Origin: Cafeteria roenbergensis
Taxonomy: Eukaryota > Sar > Bigyra > Bicosoecida > Cafeteriaceae
Direction: 5' to 3'
Assembly: GCA_008330645.1 (NCBI GenBank)
Contig: VLTN01000030.1
Location: 1 to 64,000 of the forward strand
Length of the DNA: 64,000 nt
A program made the position numbers and the translations under genes. Positions 62,350 to 64,000 of the stretch are shown here, in pieces (position 1 is the stretch's first letter; the number at the start of each line of letters is the position of its first letter). The notes below the pieces were generated by a model. It was not told where the DNA came from. It saw only the letters and a list, made by a program, of their open reading frames with translations, and did no database searches.

Positions 62350-64000
62350 ATGCGAGCCTCCAAGCGAAGCAGGGCTGACCGGGACGCGTGGATCAGCTCC
62401 ACAGTGGACGTAACGTGCATCCACCCGTTCCCCTCGGAGGCAGGGGCCATCGTCGGTCTTGGCGGCTGTAGCGGCGGAGTTGCACGTGTTGGCTTCAGGC
62501 CAGATGGTTCGGCATTCGTCGCTTGGCAGCACGGCCTGCCCGGCTGTGAGCACGTTGTTGCTCTGGCCTCGCGTGACACCGATCGCGCGTGTTTGGCGCT
62601 GCAGTCGGGGGGCGCGGTGGCCTTGATCAACGGCGCCGATGGCGCGGCGTCGCCTGACGACGCTGTCATGCCGGGCGGAGCCACGGGCGGAGCCACGGGC
62701 GGAGCCACGGGCGGCGCCACGGGCGGCGCCCGAACGCCATCCGCCCCGCCCACGCCAGCCTCGGAGTCGGCGGGGCAAGGTGCGGCAGGTCACGCCCACC
62801 TCTCCTCCCTCGTGGCTCTGCCGGCTGGCCATCTGCTGGCCGGTCGAGGCGACGGCTCCGTGTGCCTCCTCAGCGAGCCCTGGCAGCGCCTGGCGGCAGG
62901 CGGGGAAGAGGCCGCCCCGGCTGCACGTTCCAGCCGCGCGCAAGGTGCAGGCGCCCCGGCCGGTGCCTGCCCGCGCCCAGAGGCCGTGGATGCGGCCAGT
63001 GAGGTCTGCGCCGTCGAGGCGGCGCAGAGCGGCCGCACCAGCGTTTGGGCGCACACGGCAGAAGTGTGCGCTGTGGCCGACGCGCGCGGGTCGTGGCTTC
63101 GCAACGAGGACGGGTCCGTCACGGGGCTGGTTGCCAGCGGCGGCCGGGACGGCGCGGTTGTACTTTGGGAGGCGACTCTGCCTCGCGAAACCGCTGGAGG
63201 CGGGTGCGTGAATTGTGAAGCCAGCTGCTGCTGTGGTGATGCCGGTTGCGGCTGTGCCGGTTGCGGCTGTGGCGGCTGCGATGGTGGCAGTGCGGGTGCC
63301 GGCACCGCAGCCTCTGACAGTGGCTCAGCCGGCCTAAGCGCAGCCCCAAGCGGCGGATGCGCTGCCAAGGACGGCGTGCATTGCAGGACGCCTGATGCCG
63401 CAGCGAGCGGGACAGCGTCTCTCACTCCGCTTGTCCGATGCATCGGTCACGCCGCATCGGTGCGAGCGCTGGCCGTTGCGTCGGGGCCCGGGGAGTGCGA
63501 GGCGTGGGCGGGCCAGCCAGTGCTTCTCACTGCTGGGTATGACGGGGTCATCGCAACCTGGCGCTTGCCCGCCGTCGGCTGCACCGAGGCAGCCAAACCG
63601 GCTCTGCCCGATGCGCTGGGTGACGGCCAGCCGCTGCCCGGCCTGCAGAGCCAGTACTGCAGCGGTTTCGTTCAAACTGGGCACCGGTGGGTGAGCGCCA
63701 TTGCGGTGGCGGGGCCGATGCCCTCGCCGCTCCTGCCAGCGGGCTTGCCCAGTGGCGCTGACGCCCAGCACGCGGCAGAGCTGCTGGTGCTTTCGGGAGG
63801 GGACGACGGGCTCGTCAGGGCCTGGGCGCTAGCCGCCGACGGTGCTCTCAGGCCTTGCTTCGTGGAAGAGCCGTCGGTTGGGCGGGGGGGTCCGCGCAAA
63901 CCGTCGGGAGCTGCGTCGTCGGGACTCCGTCCGTCAGCCGCAGAGGTGCCAGCGCCATCCGCTCTTGCGTCGCCACCGGAGCCGTCTGCAGCCGAATTGC
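62350..64000 (+). CDS. WD-repeat-like protein, 3' end outside window
   Basis: The frame is open from the ATG at 62350 (MRASKRSRADRDAW; in-frame stop upstream at 62290) to the window edge, at least 550 codons. WD40-like blades are visible: GLVASGGRDGAVVLWEATL, GHAASVRALAVASG with VLLTAGYDGVIATWRL, and LLVLSGGDDGLVRAWAL, plus weaker ones (HLLAGRGDGSVCLLSEPWQ). Insertions separate the blades: GATG repeats (62677-62730) and a Cys/Gly tract (CCCGDAGCGCAGCGCGGC). I cannot name the family; WD scaffolds serve many complexes. C-terminus and total blade count are unseen. Confidence 0.7.
   Translation, partial: MRASKRSRADRDAWISSTVDVTCIHPFPSEAGAIVGLGGCSGGVARVGFRPDGSAFVAWQHGLPGCEHVVALASRDTDRACLALQSGGAVALINGADGAASPDDAVMPGGATGGATGGATGGATGGARTPSAPPTPASESAGQGAAGHAHLSSLVALPAGHLLAGRGDGSVCLLSEPWQRLAAGGEEAAPAARSSRAQGAGAPAGACPRPEAVDAASEVCAVEAAQSGRTSVWAHTAEVCAVADARGSWLRNEDGSVTGLVASGGRDGAVVLWEATLPRETAGGGCVNCEASCCCGDAGCGCAGCGCGGCDGGSAGAGTAASDSGSAGLSAAPSGGCAAKDGVHCRTPDAAASGTASLTPLVRCIGHAASVRALAVASGPGECEAWAGQPVLLTAGYDGVIATWRLPAVGCTEAAKPALPDALGDGQPLPGLQSQYCSGFVQTGHRWVSAIAVAGPMPSPLLPAGLPSGADAQHAAELLVLSGGDDGLVRAWALAADGALRPCFVEEPSVGRGGPRKPSGAASSGLRPSAAEVPAPSALASPPEPSAAEL
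62677..62730 (+). repeat. 12-bp tandem repeat coding GATG
   Basis: About four and a half copies of GGAGCCACGGGC, the later ones GGCGCCACGGGC, in frame within the WD-repeat-like gene. Confidence 0.9.

Overview
The window is about 70% GC nuclear DNA of a compact protist genome. It encodes purely eukaryotic machinery (ORC1, ISWI, eIF2 beta, a TIM23-like translocase, VPS28, IST1, PIG-T, a COG4-like subunit), and several genes are broken by short GTGAG...GCAG introns. High GC, simple-sequence tracts inside proteins and tight divergent gene pairs would suit a small marine flagellate such as a bicosoecid (Cafeteria-like) stramenopile. That placement is a guess; nothing here proves the lineage.

Layout. 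1-2.6 kb: remains of a retroelement, probably LINE-like. 2.6-4.2 kb: no gene seen. 4.2-9.1 kb: IST1 (minus) back to back with a secretory-route family 4-type glycosyltransferase (plus). 9.4-19.5 kb: a very large ISWI remodeller (minus) back to back with ORC1 (plus). 19.6-23.0 kb: a doubtful ORF and a membrane-anchored papain-fold protein (minus), then a CIR_N-domain protein (plus). 23.1-23.5 kb: a 47-bp, nine-copy minisatellite. 24.1-26.4 kb: TIM23-like protein (minus) and eIF2 beta (plus). 27.2-37.4 kb: a giant (about 3,250 aa) low-complexity multi-pass membrane protein. 37.7-41.2 kb: a GH20 hexosaminidase with a C-terminal lectin domain (minus) and VPS28 (plus). 41.5-46.8 kb: PIG-T (minus) and an SLC43-like MFS transporter (plus). 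47.7-53.8 kb: an unrecognised protein and a COG4-like subunit (both plus). 53.8-61.2 kb: a head-to-tail array of secreted SAM-methyltransferase paralogs (three full-length, one with a frame break, one truncated, plus an orphan 3' end). 61.3-64.0 kb: a C1D/Rrp47-like exosome cofactor (minus) and a WD-repeat-like protein that runs off the window (plus).

Functionally most genes are housekeeping: ESCRT (IST1, VPS28), Golgi/ER traffic and glycan work (COG4-like, PIG-T, glycosyltransferase, hexosaminidase) and chromatin/replication (ISWI, ORC1). The least ordinary parts are the methyltransferase array, whose near-identical backbones carry a few discrete divergent patches; the giant membrane protein; the ISWI with a wide insertion between SANT and SLIDE; and a short word, GGCTCTGCC or its complement, that recurs in unrelated genes in every frame. 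All calls come from reading the sequence; no database search was run.
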